From the NCBI RefSeq assembly GCF_018403685.1, contig NZ_BOVK01000015.1, forward strand, positions 124,001-188,000: 64,000 bases of DNA, written 5' to 3'. This document shows, piece by piece, positions 1 to 7,153 of the stretch (its first letter is position 1; each line of letters begins with the position of its first letter). The position numbers were made by a program, and so were the translations under genes. Below the pieces are notes generated by a model. That model was not told the origin of the DNA. It made no database searches and worked only from the letters and a program-made list of their open reading frames with translations. Source of the DNA: Xylanibacillus composti. GTDB taxonomy: Bacteria > Bacillota > Bacilli > Paenibacillales > K13.

Positions 1-2
1 AT

Positions 3-584
3 GAGAGGTTTTATCGTCTGGAGCTGTTTGCCTCAAGCTTCGCTTCCGTATTGGATGAGTTGGAGCAAAGCCGGTACGCTGCGGCGAAATTTGGGCAGCG
101 GGTGCGCAAGCAATATGAGTCGGAGATGACGGACGAGGAACTGCAGGACTACAAGCTGTTTCTGTACTTTTATAAGAATGCGTTTATCCGGGTGTTTTCC
201 GCATTAGACAAGCTCGGCTACTTTTTGAACGAGATGTTTGAGGTGCACACGGAGAAGGTCAAGCCCAAGTTCTCATATTTTACGGTGCTGCGGCAGATGC
301 ATCAGCGCAAGATCCACCCTGACTTGGAGGAGCAGCTTTACAAGCTGAAGGAGCGTTATCGCGAGCCCATGCAGCGCTTGCGGGAGAAGCGAAATACAGA
401 AATACACTATTTGAATGTAGAGATATTGAACGATCTGGCCGCACTCAGACGGCAATTCGCGGATTCCATGCGGGTCGAGAATATTGCAGCCAATATGGCC
501 GATCTCGATGCCGCTTACGATATGGTCGTGCAATCCATGCAGGCTGTATTCGTGCATGCGGTTCGCTCCGTGCGTAAGGGATAA
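3..584 (+). CDS. HEPN-domain protein, Cthe_2314-like (5' truncated)
   Basis: The reading frame is open from the left edge, so the gene starts outside the window; the internal ATG at 51 has no ribosome binding site. The visible 193 residues are helical and charged. They contain an R-x4-H motif (RNTEIH, nt 390-407), the hallmark of HEPN domains, which are often RNases or RNA-binding helical bundles. The overall look matches the Cthe_2314-like HEPN family seen in Paenibacillus, recognised from memory. No antitoxin-like nucleotidyltransferase partner follows; the next gene is convergent Nfu. A cellular role cannot be given. Confidence 0.6.
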   Translation, partial: ERFYRLELFASSFASVLDELEQSRYAAAKFGQRVRKQYESEMTDEELQDYKLFLYFYKNAFIRVFSALDKLGYFLNEMFEVHTEKVKPKFSYFTVLRQMHQRKIHPDLEEQLYKLKERYREPMQRLREKRNTEIHYLNVEILNDLAALRRQFADSMRVENIAANMADLDAAYDMVVQSMQAVFVHAVRSVRKG

Positions 585-591
585 ACATGAC

Positions 592-646
592 TCCAAAAAA
601 AAGCTGCCCATGATTGGAGTAAATCCAACCGGGACAGCTTTTTCTT
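592..646. terminator. Bidirectional terminator between HEPN gene and nfu
   Basis: Inverted repeat AAAAAGCTGCCC / GGGACAGCTTTTT, with an A-run on one side and a T-run on the other, between two convergent genes. Confidence 0.8.
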
Positions 647-649
647 GAT

Positions 650-895
650 TTAGAATACTTGCTGCACTTCCACAACGCCTTCAACCTCTTCGGTCAAGGC
701 ACGTTCGATACCGGCTTTCAAGGTGATCGTGGAGCTTGGGCAGCTGCCGCAAGCGCCGACCAGCTTCAGCTTTACGATACCGTCCTCCACGTCGACCAAT
801 TCGCAGTCGCCGCCGTCCCGTTGGAGGAAGGGACGAAGTTTATCCAGCACTTCCATAACCTCATCATACATATTGCGATCCGTTTGTGTACTCAT
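650..895 (-). CDS. NifU C-terminal-domain Fe-S scaffold (YutI/Nfu type)
   Basis: An 81-residue protein consisting of one Nfu domain with the conserved CGSCPSS motif (CxxC), which holds a [4Fe-4S] cluster at a dimer interface for transfer to apo-enzymes. The start at 895 (MSTQTDRN) is preferred over the longer frame to 952 because GGAAGGAG lies about 10 nt upstream. It matches Bacillus YutI in size and in lying near yuzB and the NADH dehydrogenase gene. The A-type carrier at 4133 is a natural partner. Role in Fe-S maturation is inferred from the family. Confidence 0.88.
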   Translation of the reverse strand: MSTQTDRNMYDEVMEVLDKLRPFLQRDGGDCELVDVEDGIVKLKLVGACGSCPSSTITLKAGIERALTEEVEGVVEVQQVF

Positions 896-1186
896 CTTTG
901 CCTCAACTCCTTCCTTTAGAATCATTATAACAAAATGAAAGCAATTTTGCATCAGGCATTATGAGTAGTATGCGTGAGAGTGCGGCGCAATATCCGCATT
1001 GCATCGGGGTGTTAAGCCAATTGGCTGACGGATTCCAGTGCTGTATACATAACGCGAAGCTGATGTCTTGTGTGTAAGAGCGACTTGAACTGAAACGCAG
1101 AACATATTATGATGGTACAGGCGGCGGTGACATAGGCGCGTAGCCAGCATGGCTTGCCGTTTTCATTGGGGAAGCAGGTGAATGCA

Positions 1187-1438
1187 GTGAGACCGATTAT
1201 CGAGTTTTGCGTTAATAATATGCATCATGGAACGGATAAGGTTCTGCAAGAGCTGGAGGACAATCCGGAATATGATGTGATCGAATACGGCTGCCTGGGC
1301 AATTGCGGCGAATGCTTTACGCTCCCATATGCGTATGTGAACGGAGAGATTGTAGCGGGCGAAACGCCGGAGAAATTAATGGAAGCGATTCAGATTGCCA
1401 TCCGCGATTATCAGCAAATGTTCGAGGATGAAACGTGA
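1187..1438 (+). CDS. yuzB: YuzB family protein (DUF1450)
   Basis: An 83-residue protein with conserved EFCVNN near the N terminus and YGCLGNCGEC in the middle, as in Bacillus YuzB, a family of unknown function with clustered cysteines. The GTG at 1187 (VRPIIEFC) matches the family N terminus and follows a GGTG; a GTG at 1178 and an upstream TTG at 1154 are in frame but less likely. The Cys pattern suggests metal or Fe-S binding, which is inference. It is convergent with the yutJ-like gene, with a strong terminator between. Confidence 0.82.
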   Translation: MRPIIEFCVNNMHHGTDKVLQELEDNPEYDVIEYGCLGNCGECFTLPYAYVNGEIVAGETPEKLMEAIQIAIRDYQQMFEDET

Positions 1439-1570
1439 GAGAAGCGGCTTTCTCTGCATACCAAGGCTTGAAGAGCGCTTCATGCAGGTTATCCAACACA
1501 CGGGCTCTCTCTGTTGGCCTAAGCACGGCTTCAACGGTCATACATGACCGATTAAGCGGATCACATATGG

Positions 1571-1611
1571 AACAGCAAAGAAGCCTCCCTAGTGGAGGCT
1601 TCTTTGCTGTT
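1571..1611. terminator. Bidirectional terminator between yuzB and the yutJ-like gene
   Basis: Perfect 18-bp inverted repeat (AACAGCAAAGAAGCCTCC and its complement) with a 5-nt loop. Confidence 0.85.
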
Positions 1612-1648
1612 AGATTGTATGAGTTGCGCATGGCGCTACCTGTTCGAC

Positions 1649-2710
1649 TTATCCAAAATGCTGTTTGGACATCCAGAGCACCCCGCTTTTGAGCACTCGC
1701 GGAACTCGTCCCATCATGATCATGCGCTTGCCCATCAAGCCGAATCCGGCCTTCTTGCCTAGCGAGCCGAGGATGCCCTTCAGCTTGATCTGCCCCAGCT
1801 CCGGTGTCTCCCCTTTCCAAAGAGCCTGCATGACCTCTGCAACTTGCTTGCCCTGCGCTTCAGCCAGTTGGGCAGAAGGGGAGAACGGAAGGCTGGCGCA
1901 ATCGCCCACAACGTACACATTCGGATAGGCGGGAAGCTGGTGGTAGACGTTGATTTCCAGCCGTCCTTGCGCGTCCTTGGGCAGATCAAGCAGCTGTACA
2001 GGCCGGGCTGGCTGAATACCTGCCGTCCAGACAGTAAGATCTGTGTAGACAGCTTCATTACCGTTGTACAGCACCCCTTGCTCCACGCGCGTAATGTTGG
2101 CATGTGCCAGCATCTCCACTTGGTGCGCTTGAAACCAGTCGCGAACATATTCCTGCAGCTTGTCCGGGAATGCGGACAGGATGCTTGCCCCCCGGTCGAG
2201 AATGCGCACATTCAGATCCGGCCTCGCTTCTCTCAGCTCCGAAGCGAGCTCAACACCGCTCAAGCCTCCGCCGACGATAGACACCTGTCCATAAGGCTTC
2301 ACATCACTGATTCGGCAGAACGTTTCCCGCGTGGAGGAGAAGCTCTGTATACTGTGTGTGTATGGCTCGGCACCGGGTATGTTATGGTACTTGTCGGTAC
2401 AGCCTAGTGCGATGACCAGCTGTTCGTATCCAATGGCCTGATCCTCCAGATGAACCTTGCGATTTTCCAGGTCGATCTCGGTGATCACGCCATAGACCAT
2501 GCGAACCCGAGGGTCCTGCGGGAATGGAACGCGGACGTCAACATCGGCGACAGTCCCTGAAGCGACTGCATAGTATTCGGTTTTCAATCCTTGAAAGGGC
2601 ATCCGATCCACAAGAATAATCTCGTGGTCGGCAGGCAAGTCTTGCTCCAGCAGCTGGTGTACGACGGATACGCCGCCATATCCGCCGCCCAGTATGACAA
2701 TTGCTTTCAT
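1649..2710 (-). CDS. Type-2 NADH dehydrogenase-like flavoprotein (YutJ type)
   Basis: 353 residues with an N-terminal FAD-binding Rossmann motif (VILGGGYGGVSVV), a second nucleotide motif in the middle (VSIVGGGLSGVELA) and the late FAD motif NVYVVGDCA. These define the single-subunit, non-proton-pumping NADH:quinone oxidoreductase family. It would pass electrons from NADH to menaquinone at the inner membrane face. Start chosen at ATG 2710; a GTG at 2719 is in frame. It lies 36 nt downstream of mqnE on the same strand, so the two may be co-transcribed. A second paralogue is at 7154. The physiological substrate is not proven by sequence. Confidence 0.85.
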   Translation of the reverse strand: MKAIVILGGGYGGVSVVHQLLEQDLPADHEIILVDRMPFQGLKTEYYAVASGTVADVDVRVPFPQDPRVRMVYGVITEIDLENRKVHLEDQAIGYEQLVIALGCTDKYHNIPGAEPYTHSIQSFSSTRETFCRISDVKPYGQVSIVGGGLSGVELASELREARPDLNVRILDRGASILSAFPDKLQEYVRDWFQAHQVEMLAHANITRVEQGVLYNGNEAVYTDLTVWTAGIQPARPVQLLDLPKDAQGRLEINVYHQLPAYPNVYVVGDCASLPFSPSAQLAEAQGKQVAEVMQALWKGETPELGQIKLKGILGSLGKKAGFGLMGKRMIMMGRVPRVLKSGVLWMSKQHFG

Positions 2711-2745
2711 CTCCAGCACCTATCCTTTGCGGGTTCGCTCTCTCT

Positions 2746-3849
2746 TTATTCGTAGACGTTTATTTCATTATAGAAGGTGTCGCGCTCAACAGCGATGCGT
2801 CCGGCGCCTTGAATCAGCCAGACCAGCTCGTCGCGGGTCAGTCCTTCCTGGCTCAACGCGCCTGCTGCGTGGCTAATCCGTTCTTTGATCATCGTGCCGT
2901 GCACGTCGGAAGCGCCGAATGTCAGGGCCAGCTGCGTCAACTGGGTTCCGATATTAATAAAGTATGCTTTGATGTGCTGGAAGTTATCAAGCATCAGCCG
3001 GCTGATCGCGATGGTGCGCAAATCTTCAAAGGCCGTCGTTCTCCGCTTGATTCCTGCATGGACAGACTTGGGCTGGACAGCCAGCGGAATGAAGACCATA
3101 AAGCCGTTCGTCTCATCCTGAAGCTCTCGCAGCTGAATCATATGCTGAAGGCGTTCCTCCAATGTCTCGATGGAGCCGTACAGCATGGTGGCATGCGTGC
3201 GCAAGCCTAGTTGATGCGCCGTGCGGTGGACATCGAGCCACTGTTCTGTTGTAGCCTTGTTCACGCTCATTTTTTTGCGATAGCGCTCGGACAGGATCTC
3301 GGCACCGCCGCCCGTCAATGTACCGAGACCGGCGTCCATCAACCGCTGAAGCACCTCCTTATAGGACAGGCCGCTGATGCGCGAGAAAAATTCGATTTCC
3401 GCTGCGGTGTACGATTTGATCGTCACTTCGGGAAAACGCTGCTTTAATGCGCGAATGCTGTTCACATAATAATCAAAGGGGACTTCGGGATTGTGACCGC
3501 CCGTAATGTGGAATTCTCGTACCCCTGGATGATAATGCTGTTCCGCAAATGCGATGACCTCTTCGGGAGAATGGGTATACGCGCCTTCCTCGCCAGGATT
3601 GCGTTTAAACGCGCAAAAAGCGCATGTTGCCTCACATACGTTGGTAAAATACAAGGTCATGTTTTCGATAAAGTATGTCTTTCGCCCGTTCTTGCGCAAA
3701 TTTGCCTCGTTGGCCAGCTGGCCGAGTGTCAGCAGGTCTTCTGTCTGATACAGATACAGGCCGTCTTCCAGGCTCAGCCGCTGACCGCTTCGAACCTTCT
3801 CTGCGATCGTCTGCATCTGCTTGTCCGATTGATTCAATACGATGCTCAT
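2746..3849 (-). CDS. mqnE: Aminofutalosine synthase MqnE (radical SAM)
   Basis: 367 residues. The radical-SAM motif C72-x3-C76-x2-C79 (CEATCAFC) is present, followed by GGGAEILSERYRKK, HATMLYGSIET and the C-terminal RDTFYNE, typical of MqnE. The enzyme adds the radical SAM adenosyl group to 3-[(1-carboxyvinyl)oxy]benzoate to make 6-amino-6-deoxyfutalosine in the futalosine route to menaquinone. MqnC is the close alternative; TMLYG, the LDN-HIKAY region and the RDTFYNE ending favour MqnE. Start 3849 has GGAGGAAAGGA upstream; the longer frame to 4002 lacks one. The other mqn genes are not in this window. Confidence 0.85.
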   Translation of the reverse strand: MSIVLNQSDKQMQTIAEKVRSGQRLSLEDGLYLYQTEDLLTLGQLANEANLRKNGRKTYFIENMTLYFTNVCEATCAFCAFKRNPGEEGAYTHSPEEVIAFAEQHYHPGVREFHITGGHNPEVPFDYYVNSIRALKQRFPEVTIKSYTAAEIEFFSRISGLSYKEVLQRLMDAGLGTLTGGGAEILSERYRKKMSVNKATTEQWLDVHRTAHQLGLRTHATMLYGSIETLEERLQHMIQLRELQDETNGFMVFIPLAVQPKSVHAGIKRRTTAFEDLRTIAISRLMLDNFQHIKAYFINIGTQLTQLALTFGASDVHGTMIKERISHAAGALSQEGLTRDELVWLIQGAGRIAVERDTFYNEINVYE

Positions 3850-3973
3850 AAGTCCTTTCCTCCCGCTGGATAATAGTAAGGTGGGAATACGAGTTCTCAA
3901 ACAGTCATTTACCAGAATGTTCCTGCCGCTACGGCGACAGGACATATCGTGTACTCTCGATAACCATTCTATT

Positions 3974-4002
3974 ATTATAAACTTTAGCAGTAGCCGGAGC
4001 AA
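3974..4002 (-). promoter_or_regulatory. Sigma-A promoter for mqnE
   Basis: On the minus strand, -35 TTGCTC, 17-bp spacer, -10 TATAAT. It leaves a leader of about 115 nt containing a short hairpin (CCTGTCGC/GCGGCAGG) without a T-run. Confidence 0.65.
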
Positions 4003-4070
4003 TATGGCATTTGAAGGGGAAGCGCTGGCATGCAGCGCAGCAGTTAGCTTGCATGCGTGTCGTTTGGCGC

Positions 4071-4099
4071 TTGAGCGTCAGCGATTTTGCTTGTATACT
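4071..4099 (+). promoter_or_regulatory. Sigma-A promoter for the A-type carrier gene
   Basis: -35 TTGAGC (4071-4076), 17-bp spacer, -10 TATACT (4094-4099), 33 nt before the start codon. Confidence 0.65.
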
Positions 4100-4132
4100 G
4101 AATATATACCGTAAGGCAAGGAGGGACTTTCG

Positions 4133-4486
4133 ATGATTAAAATTAGCGAGAACGCGGCAGAGAAGCTTCAGGAAATGCTGGCACAGCAGGAGGCAGACAA
4201 TTTGTTCCTGCGTGTAGGCGTGAAAGAGGGCGGCTGCAGCGGATTTTCATATGGCATGGGGTTTGATGATCAGAAAGCCGAAACCGACAAGGAGATGGAG
4301 CTTGGCGGCATGAGGGTTGTCGTAGATGAGGAAAGCGCCAAGTACTTGTACGGCGTGGAAATCGATTATAAGGAATCTGACATGGGCGGAGGGTTCACCA
4401 TCGATAACCCGAACGCAATCGCAACTTGCGGCTGCGGAAGTTCCTTTCGCACGAAGGATGCAGCGGGCAAGCCGGAAGAATGCTGA
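4133..4486 (+). CDS. A-type Fe-S carrier (IscA/ErpA/HesB family, YutM)
   Basis: 117 residues with the three invariant cysteines of A-type carriers: one in GGCSGF and two in the CGCGSSF near the C terminus. These proteins accept clusters from scaffolds and hand them to enzymes. AAGGAGGG precedes the ATG. The protein continues about 10 residues past the usual CGCGxSF end. Together with Nfu at 650 it suggests local Fe-S supply for the many Fe-S proteins of this region (MqnE, SdhB, PflA). Monocistronic, with promoter and terminator adjacent. Confidence 0.9.
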   Translation: MIKISENAAEKLQEMLAQQEADNLFLRVGVKEGGCSGFSYGMGFDDQKAETDKEMELGGMRVVVDEESAKYLYGVEIDYKESDMGGGFTIDNPNAIATCGCGSSFRTKDAAGKPEEC

Positions 4487-4511
4487 TTCATTAAACCGCG
4501 ATTTTACAAGT

Positions 4512-4556
4512 TCCTCCTGAACGGTGTTGGGGAAACACAATTCAGGAGGACTTCGT
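4512..4556 (+). terminator. Terminator after the A-type carrier gene
   Basis: TCCTCCTGAA / TTCAGGAGGA arms with an inner GTGTT/AACAC stem; only a weak T-rich tail follows. Confidence 0.6.
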
Positions 4557-4623
4557 TTCTGTGGGGAAAAAATTTGGCGACTCGGTTGCTGCCTGCTATA
4601 TGCCATGTGTAGGACCATTGCCC

Positions 4624-4652
4624 TTGTCACTTGGCCAAACTTTGAGTACAAT
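4624..4652 (+). promoter_or_regulatory. Sigma-A promoter for the 4771 gene
   Basis: -35 TTGTCA (4624-4629), 17-bp spacer, -10 TACAAT (4647-4652). Confidence 0.65.
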
Positions 4653-4770
4653 CAAATGAACGAAATGTATGCACGACAACAGACCGTCTTTTCATGGATG
4701 AAGAAGGAGTGGGTCTAAAGCGCTTTCGTTTGTACTATGACCCATGACTTGACACACAGGGGGGAACAAG

Positions 4771-5070
4771 ATGAAATATGTGATTTGTCAATCGGTAAGT
4801 GTAACCGACATGAGCAACGAAGTGTTGCAGGAGAAAGTATTTCATCACGGGGAATTGGAGACGGCGAGCGTATCCATCGGCTGTTCGGTTATCACGAGTG
4901 CGTTGGGTCTGAAGGAATTTGAAGTAGTCTATGATCTGCGATATAACGAGAAGCAACGATGCAAAATTGTGGACATTGAGTACGACATGGCGGAGAAGCC
5001 GGTGGTAGCTAGAGCTTATCTGGAGCCGGTACGGCTGATTGTTGGACAGCATGATGTAGGACAAGTGTAG
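4771..5070 (+). CDS. Hypothetical protein, 99 aa
   Basis: I do not recognise this family. The protein is soluble, mixed alpha/beta in appearance, with no signal peptide, membrane segment or obvious metal motif; it has two cysteines apart from each other. A run of six G and a 5-nt spacer precede the ATG, and a sigma-A promoter lies 120 nt upstream. A terminator follows, so it is a single-gene unit. Confidence 0.65.
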   Translation: MKYVICQSVSVTDMSNEVLQEKVFHHGELETASVSIGCSVITSALGLKEFEVVYDLRYNEKQRCKIVDIEYDMAEKPVVARAYLEPVRLIVGQHDVGQV

Positions 5071-5104
5071 GCCTGCGCCGACTATTTCGAATAAGCGTGT
5101 ATGG

Positions 5105-5135
5105 AAAGGCGGAAACGATTCCGTCTTTTTTTGTT
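5105..5135 (+). terminator. Terminator after the 4771 gene
   Basis: AGGCGGAA / TTCCGTCT stem with ACGA loop, followed by a run of seven T. Confidence 0.75.
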
Positions 5136-5192
5136 GATAAACAAAATGTTTCACTCTCATAATTTTTTTTGATGAATAGAGGTTGTTCAGCA

Positions 5193-5291
5193 TGTGTATA
5201 AGTTTATGCACAAAATCAACAGCGCAAACAGACAGTTTTTTACACTTGTCAACAACTTGTGCACAGGATATCCACATGGTGCTGTGGATAA
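5193..5291. promoter_or_regulatory. Cluster of DnaA boxes upstream of sda
   Basis: Three exact matches to TTATNCACA: 5193-5201 (minus, TTATACACA), 5204-5212 (plus, TTATGCACA) and 5283-5291 (minus, TTATCCACA). Two more differ by one base: 5257-5265 (TTGTGCACA) and 5268-5276 (ATATCCACA). All five lie within 100 bp just upstream of the sda promoter. In B. subtilis, sda is activated by DnaA through such a cluster. Confidence 0.85.
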
Positions 5292-5298
5292 CGAACGC

Positions 5299-5327
5299 TT
5301 GTTCTGAGTCGCGGAGGATGGTAAGAT
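5299..5327 (+). promoter_or_regulatory. Probable sda promoter
   Basis: -35-like TTGTTC (5299-5304), 17-bp spacer, -10-like TAAGAT (5322-5327); the nearest DnaA box ends 7 bp before the -35. Confidence 0.5.
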
Positions 5328-5362
5328 AATGGTATTAAATTAAGAAGTCGCGGGTGATAGAA

Positions 5363-5506
5363 ATGCGGTTGCTGAGTAATGAAATATTGATGGATACGTA
5401 CAACAAGGCGGTAGAAATGCAATTGGAACGAGAGTTTATCAACATGTTGCTGATGGAGATTCACCGCCGCGATCTCAAGGTCCCTAATCGGCGCCAGGGC
5501 GCTTAA
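5363..5506 (+). CDS. sda: Sporulation checkpoint inhibitor Sda
   Basis: A 47-residue ORF starting MRLLSNEILMDTYNKAVEMQ. It aligns along its length with B. subtilis Sda as I remember it ([20 protein letters not shown]), including the two-helix pattern and the IxRR near the C terminus. Sda is a small helical-hairpin protein that binds the dimerisation domain of sporulation histidine kinases (KinA) and blocks phosphorelay entry when replication is ongoing or damaged. The DnaA-box cluster upstream supports the call independently. It is convergent with the 5510 gene, with 3 nt between stops. Confidence 0.92.
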   Translation: MRLLSNEILMDTYNKAVEMQLEREFINMLLMEIHRRDLKVPNRRQGA

Positions 5507-5509
5507 CTT

Positions 5510-5770
5510 CTACTGCCAGTCGGACGTTTCTGCAACAGAAACCAGACAGGCGTTGCCGCACTGCGGACAATAGGCTTGATGGACGCAGCGATGCAGCTCC
5601 GCATCCTGTGGAATGCCGTTTGTCAGCCTAAGATCATCAATAGGCCTATAAGGTGCATACGGTCCGAACTGGTCTTGGTAGCGGCCGTGATCGTCAAGAG
5701 CTGCTGCGCATTGCTGGCAGCGATTGCTCCAACGTTTCATTCCGTTGCACACTGGACATATCATAAACAA
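5510..5770 (-). CDS. Small zinc-ribbon-like protein, 86 aa
   Basis: Cysteine pairs CPVC at the N terminus, CQQC near residue 18 and CPQCG near residue 68 suggest one or two zinc ribbons. I do not know the family. The TTG at 5770 is chosen because GGAGGG sits 7 nt upstream; an ATG at 5764 is in frame. The ribosome binding site lies inside the 3' arm of the hairpin at 5771-5812, so translation may be damped. Confidence 0.6.
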   Translation of the reverse strand: MFMICPVCNGMKRWSNRCQQCAAALDDHGRYQDQFGPYAPYRPIDDLRLTNGIPQDAELHRCVHQAYCPQCGNACLVSVAETSDWQ

Positions 5771-5815
5771 AGGGCATCCCTCCGGATAACTGGTCCGGTA
5801 TAGGATGCCCTTCTT
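5771..5815 (-). terminator. Hairpin between fnr-like gene and zinc-ribbon gene
   Basis: AAGGGCATCC / GGATGCCCTT arms with an inner GGATAACTGGTCC; T-rich on both sides. It ends the 5828 gene and overlaps the downstream ribosome binding site. Confidence 0.6.
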
Positions 5816-5827
5816 TTCTTGCTATCA

Positions 5828-6823
5828 TTATAATTTCATGTTTGAACTGTGCCCTGGGGATAACTTGGCTTCAGGGTCAATATAGACCTTGGCATTGTTG
5901 ACAGCAGTCGGCGCTTCCCCGAATCCTACGGCAATCAGTTTGATTTTCCCCGGATAAGTGGTGATGTCGCCTGCTGCGAATATTCCCGGTACGGACGTTT
6001 CCATCCGTGTGTCCACAATAATGGAACCCTTATCAATTTCAAAGCCCCATTCCGCAATCGGTCCCAAGGAAGAGATGAACCCGAAATTGACAATGACGGC
6101 GTCGACATCGATCTCAAGGGTTTCCTTGTTTTTCACATTCGTCAAGGTTACCTTTTCAATTCGATCCTCGCCATGCAAGGCAGTGATTTCTGTTGGAGTG
6201 ATGATCTCCACCTTGGATTTCTCCAACTGTTCCACGCTGTGCTCATGCGCGCGGAATTTGTCGCGGCGGTGAACGAGTGTCACCTTCTCGGCAATCGGCT
6301 CCAGCATTAATGCCCAATCGACAGCAGAATCGCCGCCGCCGGAGATCAAGACTTTCTGGCCTTTGAACATGCTCAGATCATTTACGAAATAATGCAGGTT
6401 TTTCTGCTCATAACGGGGGGCTTCGGGGAGATCAAGCTTGCGCGGTTCAAATGCGCCGACACCTGCGGCAATGATGATGGAGCGGGAATAATGGGTTGCT
6501 TTGTTGGTGGTGATTTCAAACAAACGCTCTTCCTTTTTCTCTACTCTCGTGACCATTTCCTCCAGGCAGACTTGCGTAGGAAAAAGGCTAAGCTGCTTGA
6601 CGAGGCTGTCCACCAATTCCTGCGCACGTACCTTGGGGAACCCGGCCACGTCGTAAATGTACTTTTCCGGATACAAAGCTGCCAGCTGACCGCCTAATTG
6701 CGGCATGCTCTCAATGATCTTCGCCGATGCTTGTCTCATTCCGGCGTAGAAGGCTGCGAATATTCCGGCTGGACCACCGCCAATTATGGCGATATCCACG
6801 ATCTCTTCGTGATGCTGCGACAC
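5828..6823 (-). CDS. Ferredoxin/flavodoxin-NADP+ reductase (YumC type)
   Basis: 331 residues resembling thioredoxin reductase: N-terminal FAD motif [28 protein letters not shown], the NADPH site [13 protein letters not shown] and the late FAD motif [14 protein letters not shown]. The CxxC active site of true thioredoxin reductases is absent after GGGDSA, as expected for the FNR2 family. It moves electrons between NADPH and ferredoxin or flavodoxin. The start is GTG 6823, preceded by GGAGGTG; the frame extends upstream to 6901 without support. In Bacillus, yumC lies beside the NDH-2 gene yumB, as here. Confidence 0.9.
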   Translation of the reverse strand: MSQHHEEIVDIAIIGGGPAGIFAAFYAGMRQASAKIIESMPQLGGQLAALYPEKYIYDVAGFPKVRAQELVDSLVKQLSLFPTQVCLEEMVTRVEKKEERLFEITTNKATHYSRSIIIAAGVGAFEPRKLDLPEAPRYEQKNLHYFVNDLSMFKGQKVLISGGGDSAVDWALMLEPIAEKVTLVHRRDKFRAHEHSVEQLEKSKVEIITPTEITALHGEDRIEKVTLTNVKNKETLEIDVDAVIVNFGFISSLGPIAEWGFEIDKGSIIVDTRMETSVPGIFAAGDITTYPGKIKLIAVGFGEAPTAVNNAKVYIDPEAKLSPGHSSNMKL

Positions 6824-6860
6824 TGTTCGACACCTCCGAATCGTTTTCAATCCGTTACTC

Positions 6861-6889
6861 ATTATATCTGTTCGCCAACAGGATGAAAA
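6861..6889 (-). promoter_or_regulatory. Sigma-A promoter for the yumC-like gene
   Basis: Minus strand: -35 TTTTCA, 17-bp spacer, -10 TATAAT, ending 38 bp before the GTG start. Confidence 0.6.
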
Positions 6890-6940
6890 CAAAATTTTCA
6901 TGCGAAAAAATGAAAGAATGGTGAATGTTTGGAATAAGAC

Positions 6941-6969
6941 TTGACATCGTCATGACATGTACTTAGTAT
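6941..6969 (+). promoter_or_regulatory. Sigma-A promoter for the NDH-2 operon
   Basis: Consensus -35 TTGACA (6941-6946), 17-bp spacer, -10 TAGTAT (6964-6969). It leaves a leader of about 175 nt that holds a Rex-type operator and a small ORF. Confidence 0.65.
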
Positions 6970-7046
6970 GTAGGATTTTTCATAATTTATCATGTCGAGA
7001 CTTGCACTTTTAATGGGAACATTATATCATGTCAGGAGGAGAAAAC

Positions 7047-7151
7047 TTGGCCGACGAAAGCACGGGTCTGCCCGGTTATAGAGAGATGGATTCGGCTGGA
7101 TTTGTGTATATTTTCACAAATCGACTACCATACACGGATAGGAAGGGATAA
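7047..7151 (+). CDS. Possible 34-aa leader peptide ahead of NDH-2
   Basis: TTG start with AGGAGGAG 6 nt upstream, 34 codons, and a TAA 2 nt before the ATG of the NDH-2 gene. The strong ribosome binding site so far from the NDH-2 start is otherwise unexplained. The peptide is not recognised, and the Rex-type palindrome lies inside it. It could couple translation or be a chance ORF. Confidence 0.35.
   Translation: MADESTGLPGYREMDSAGFVYIFTNRLPYTDRKG
7099..7122. promoter_or_regulatory. Rex-type operator upstream of NDH-2
   Basis: Core TTGTGTATATTTTCACAA at 7102-7119 keeps the TTGTG-N8-CACAA layout of the Rex site and extends as a palindrome to 24 bp. Rex senses the NADH/NAD+ ratio and controls ndh in B. 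subtilis. Here it lies about 125 bp downstream of the predicted start of transcription, so it would act as a roadblock unless there is a nearer promoter. Confidence 0.7.
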
Positions 7152-7153
7152 GC

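Noticed and set aside
3-584. HEPN toxin of a toxin-antitoxin pair
   Set aside because: No MNT-type antitoxin beside it in the window; the gene is cut by the edge and the Cthe_2314-like group is not tied to TA systems as far as I know.
953-1186. Gene or riboswitch in the 230-bp gap before yuzB
   Set aside because: I see no conserved RNA motif and no ORF with a ribosome binding site.
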